Shown here piece after piece: positions 61,081 through 64,000 of a stretch of DNA of 64,000 nt. The notes beneath the pieces were generated by a model that saw nothing but the letters and a program-made list of their open reading frames with translations, searched no databases and was not told where the DNA came from. Source of the stretch: Arthrobacter sp. MSA 4-2 (GTDB taxonomy: Bacteria > Actinomycetota > Actinomycetes > Actinomycetales > Micrococcaceae); assembly GCF_016405885.1 (NCBI RefSeq), contig NZ_JAEKGC010000001.1, forward strand, positions 310,001 through 374,000. Direction: 5' to 3'. The position numbers and the translations under genes were made by a program. How positions within the stretch are numbered: the stretch's first letter is position 1; each line of letters begins with the position of its first letter.

Positions 61081-62052
61081 ATGGAGTCGGTAAGAGCTGG
61101 ACAGTTGCGGGGTGGCCCGCGCAGGGTCCGGGTCCGGGCTCCGGGCAAGATCAACGTCTCCCTGCGGGTGGGCCCTCCCCGCGAGGACGGCTACCACGGG
61201 ATCGCCAGCGTGTTCCTCGCCGTCTCCCTGTATGAGGAGGTCACGGCGACCCAGATGGACGGCGACGGCGTCACCGTCAGCGTCAACGGCCAGGGCACCC
61301 TCAACCTGCCCCTCGGCGCGGTTCCCCTCGATGCCACCAACCTCGCCGTCCGCGCCGCGCAGCTGCTCGCCGAGGTGAGCCCGGGATCGACCGGCGTGCA
61401 CCTCGACATCACCAAGCGCGTGCCCGTCTCCGGCGGGATGGGCGGCGGCTCGGCCGACGCTGCCGCGGCGCTGCTCGCCTGCGACGCCCTCTGGGGCAGC
61501 GGCTTCTCCCGGGACGAACTCGCGAAGATCGCCGTGAGCCTTGGCGCCGATGTCCCCTTCGCGCTGCTCGGGGGCACCGCCGTCGGCCTGGGAGTCGGCG
61601 AGCAACTGACCCCTGCCATCTCCAAGACACCGCTGCACTGGGTGCTGGTGCCGGCGGACTACGGCCTGTCCACCCCCCAGGTGTACCGGCTGCTCGATGA
61701 GATCCGGCTGCGCACGGGGGCGCAGGCGCCGCTCCAGCCCGAGATCGATCCGGCCATCCTCAGCGCGATGCGGGCAGGAAACGCCACGGCCCTGGCGCCG
61801 CTGCTCCACAACGACCTCCAGGAACCGGCGCTGGAACTCGCGCCGGGCCTTGGCGATATCCTTGAAGCAGGAACAAAGGCCGGCGCCCTCGCGGGGATCG
61901 TCTCCGGCTCCGGACCGACAGTCGCGTTCCTGGCCCGCAGCGCGGGGCATGCCGTCGACCTCGAGTCCCGGCTCGAGGCCGCGGGGATGAACGCCACCGC
62001 GGTCCACGGCCCGGCGCACGGCGCGCGGATCGCCACCGACACCGCCGGCTGA
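61081..62052 (+). CDS. ispE: 4-diphosphocytidyl-2-C-methyl-D-erythritol kinase
   Basis: 323 residues, GHMP kinase. Phosphorylates CDP-ME in the MEP isoprenoid route, which feeds the prenyl carrier made by uppS. VRAPGKINVSL near residue 20, PVSGGMGGGSADAAAAL near 117 (ATP loop) and IVSGSGPTVAF near 280 are the three GHMP motifs. The N-terminal 15 residues are not conserved. 46 bp after rsmA. Confidence 0.95.
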   Translation: MESVRAGQLRGGPRRVRVRAPGKINVSLRVGPPREDGYHGIASVFLAVSLYEEVTATQMDGDGVTVSVNGQGTLNLPLGAVPLDATNLAVRAAQLLAEVSPGSTGVHLDITKRVPVSGGMGGGSADAAAALLACDALWGSGFSRDELAKIAVSLGADVPFALLGGTAVGLGVGEQLTPAISKTPLHWVLVPADYGLSTPQVYRLLDEIRLRTGAQAPLQPEIDPAILSAMRAGNATALAPLLHNDLQEPALELAPGLGDILEAGTKAGALAGIVSGSGPTVAFLARSAGHAVDLESRLEAAGMNATAVHGPAHGARIATDTAG

Positions 62053-62090
62053 GCCAGCCGGCCAACACCCCTTACCGAAAGCAGTTCGCA

Positions 62091-63914
62091 TTGGCACACC
62101 TTCTCGGCGCTGAAAACCTCGGCGTCGCCTTCGTTACCCGCACCATCCTCGACGGGGTGTCCCTCGGCCTCGAGGACGGCGACCGCATCGGAATGGTGGG
62201 GCGCAACGGCGACGGCAAGTCAACGCTCATGCGCCTGCTCGCCCAGCGCACCACCCCCGACTCGGGGCGCGTCACCCGGCGGCGCGACGTGAGCGTCGGC
62301 TACCTCGACCAGACCGATGTGCTCGACGGCTCCCTCACCGTGGGCGAGGCGATCGTTGGGACCCAGGATGACCACGAGTGGGCCTCAAGCCCGAAGATCC
62401 GCGACGTCATGGGCGGGCTCGTCTCCGAAGTGGACTGGCACGCGCCGGTCTCCTCGCTGTCGGGCGGCCAGAAGCGGCGGGTGGCGCTGGCGAAACTGCT
62501 GATCGGCGACCACGACGTGATCATGCTCGATGAGCCCACCAACCACCTCGACGTCGAGGGCGTGGCCTGGCTCGCCGGGCACCTGAAACAGCGCTGGCGC
62601 CCCACCGAGGGCGGGCTCCTCGTGGTGACCCACGACCGCTGGTTCCTCGATGAGATCAGCACCCGCACCTGGGAGGTCCACGACGCGATCGTCGACGGGT
62701 TCGACGGCGGCTACGCCGCGTACGTCCTCGCCCGCGCAGAACGGGACCGGATGAACGCGGTCATCGAGAGCAAGCGCGTCCAGCTCGTCAAGAAGGAGCT
62801 CGCCTGGCTGCGCCGCGGCGCGCCTGCGCGGACCGCGAAGCCCAAGTTCCGCATCGAGGCGGCCAACGAACTGATCGCCGACGTCCCGGAGCCGCGCGAT
62901 ACGCTCGCCCTCAACAAGATGGCGATGTCCCGCCTCGGCAGGGACGTGCTCGACCTCGAGGACATCAGCCTCTCCATCGACGCCGGCGGGCAGGAACGCC
63001 AGTTGTTCTCCAACGTGACCCTGCGCCTGGCGCCGGGGCAGCGCCTCGGTCTGGTCGGGGTGAACGGATCGGGCAAGACGACGCTGCTGCGCATGCTCAA
63101 CGGCGAGGTGGCACCGACGAAGGGGCGGCTGAAGCGCGGCAAGACGGTGCAGACCGCCGTGCTGTCCCAGGAGGTCCGTGAGCTCGACGAGCTGGGGGAC
63201 AGCCGGGTGATCGAGGTGATCGAGGCCGAAAAACGCGTCTTCAGCGTCGGCGGCAAGGAGGTCTCGGCCAGCCAGCTCGTCGAGCAGCTCGGCTTCACCA
63301 ACGAGAAGCAGTGGACCCGCGTCAGCGAACTCTCGGGCGGGGAACGCCGGCGGCTCCAGCTGCTGCGGCTGCTCGTGGGTGAACCGAACGTCCTGATGCT
63401 CGACGAACCGACGAACGACCTTGACACCGACACCCTCTCGGCCATCGAGGACGTCCTCGACGGGTGGCCCGGGACCCTCGTTGTGGTCTCCCACGACCGG
63501 TACCTCCTCGAACGGGTCACCGACACCCAGATGGCCCTGCTCGGCGACGGGCGCCTGCGCGACCTTCCCGGCGGGGTGGACCAGTACCTCGAGCTGAGGC
63601 GGGCCGCGCCGTCCCTCGCGGTGACCGGAGCCTCGGCGTCTCCCGCCGTGTCGAAGGACAGCGGTGCGGGGAACGGATCGTCGGAGGCCGACCTGCGCCA
63701 GGCCCGCAAGGACCTCGCCCGGATCGAGCGGCAGATCACCAAGATCGATGCCCAGAAGGGCAGGCTTCACCAGCAGATGGAGGAGGCGGGCGCGAAGCCC
63801 GACGCCGATTTCGAGTACCTCGCGGACCTGAATGCGAAGCTCAAGGCACTCCAGGAAGAAACCGACGGATTGGAAGAGCAGTGGCTGCTCGCCGCGGAGG
63901 TCCTGGGCGAGTAG
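62091..63914 (+). CDS. ABC-F family ATP-binding protein
   Basis: 607 residues. Two ABC domains without membrane spans; ABC-F proteins act on the ribosome (translation factors or antibiotic protection). Walker A GRNGDGKST (near 38) and GVNGSGKTT (near 325); signature LSGGQKRR (near 123) and LSGGERRR (near 415); the linker with charged helices between domains (about 210-290) and a C-terminal coiled coil (about 540-600). TTG start 62091, with only a weak GAAAG upstream. Uup-like by its C-terminal coiled coil. Confidence 0.92.
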   Translation: MAHLLGAENLGVAFVTRTILDGVSLGLEDGDRIGMVGRNGDGKSTLMRLLAQRTTPDSGRVTRRRDVSVGYLDQTDVLDGSLTVGEAIVGTQDDHEWASSPKIRDVMGGLVSEVDWHAPVSSLSGGQKRRVALAKLLIGDHDVIMLDEPTNHLDVEGVAWLAGHLKQRWRPTEGGLLVVTHDRWFLDEISTRTWEVHDAIVDGFDGGYAAYVLARAERDRMNAVIESKRVQLVKKELAWLRRGAPARTAKPKFRIEAANELIADVPEPRDTLALNKMAMSRLGRDVLDLEDISLSIDAGGQERQLFSNVTLRLAPGQRLGLVGVNGSGKTTLLRMLNGEVAPTKGRLKRGKTVQTAVLSQEVRELDELGDSRVIEVIEAEKRVFSVGGKEVSASQLVEQLGFTNEKQWTRVSELSGGERRRLQLLRLLVGEPNVLMLDEPTNDLDTDTLSAIEDVLDGWPGTLVVVSHDRYLLERVTDTQMALLGDGRLRDLPGGVDQYLELRRAAPSLAVTGASASPAVSKDSGAGNGSSEADLRQARKDLARIERQITKIDAQKGRLHQQMEEAGAKPDADFEYLADLNAKLKALQEETDGLEEQWLLAAEVLGE

Positions 63915-64000
63915 TCCGCACCTAAATATGAGTAGCGGTTACGCGGAATTTCCGTCGAAAGCCGCGGAAGCCCGGTGTTAGCTTGAAGTTGCCCCGTGGT
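63915..64000. other. End-of-window intergenic sequence
   Basis: 86 bp after the ABC-F gene. It has a CGGAA/TTCCG palindrome near 63946 and a TTAGCT near 63978, possibly the promoter of the next gene, whose start would lie beyond the window or at the last GTG. Confidence 0.3.

Overview
The window is GC-rich DNA (roughly 70% by eye, not computed) from an actinobacterium, most likely family Micrococcaceae (Arthrobacter and relatives). The mycothiol S-conjugate amidase, a WhiB2-type regulator, an RpfB-type resuscitation factor, DUF3499, DUF4245, DUF4307 and TIGR03089 proteins, leaderless-looking promoters and Mycobacterium-like gene order all support this. The genus cannot be fixed from sequence reading alone. 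I see ordinary chromosome: no rRNA, tRNA, CRISPR array, insertion sequence or prophage. Coding is dense on both strands, and neighbours often share 1-4 bp at stop/start junctions.

Layout. 1-5.4 kb: galactose genes (partial galT, its DeoR-type regulator, divergent aldose epimerase), an AI-2E family exporter, ilvA and a rhomboid protease. 5.4-8.2 kb: greA, a tandem palindromic repeat, DUF4307, mca and a small membrane protein. 8.2-14.1 kb: a DUF255 thioredoxin-like protein, hemolysin III, a cis-prenyltransferase, PIN-PhoH and a Nudix hydrolase. 14.2-19.4 kb: fumC, beta-carbonic anhydrase, DUF4245, glpX and a Gfo/Idh/MocA oxidoreductase. 19.4-39.1 kb is largely cell envelope and one-carbon metabolism: BCCT transporter, FemX-like ligase, manA-lcp-purE-purK operon, GtrA, TIGR03089, whiB2, a giant GT2 glycosyltransferase coupled to DUF5719, a zincin-like protein, DUF3499, Trm112, ahcY and an L,D-transpeptidase. 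39.1-43.4 kb: RDD, SpoIIM-like, DUF1461 and VOC proteins. 43.4-45.1 kb: a compact redox operon (sulfite-oxidase-like molybdoenzyme, flavin reductase, DUF6510). 45.4-52.4 kb: phosphoribosyltransferase, protein O-mannosyltransferase, CDF metal exporter, a helix-turn-helix/starch-binding fusion, rsmI and a succinate-semialdehyde dehydrogenase. 52.4-63.9 kb: a moxR-DUF58-transglutaminase operon, then tatD-rpfB-rsmA-ispE-ABC-F in the order familiar from mycobacteria.

How the genes fit together. Mannose-6-phosphate isomerase, the O-mannosyltransferase, GT2/DUF5719, LCP ligase, GtrA and cis-prenyltransferase are all plausible parts of envelope glycan assembly. FemX, the L,D-transpeptidase and RpfB act on peptidoglycan. 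glpX and fumC are central carbon enzymes; purE/purK make purines; ahcY recycles methyl-donor product; rsmI and rsmA modify 16S rRNA.

Most unusual signals. (1) The GT2 gene has no ATG/GTG/TTG in frame before codon 60, although its conserved N-terminus is encoded there. (2) Short tandem repeats begin in the last codons of glpX, gabD and tatD and run past the stop; two further arrays lie inside 3' coding ends. (3) Two unrelated families of palindromic intergenic repeats. (4) A nested hairpin in the rpfB leader. (5) About a quarter of genes have a TAnnnT hexamer 6-8 nt before the start codon, the signature of leaderless transcripts. I found no clearly new defence or mobile system; the best candidate for an uncharacterised functional module is the molybdoenzyme-reductase-DUF6510 operon.
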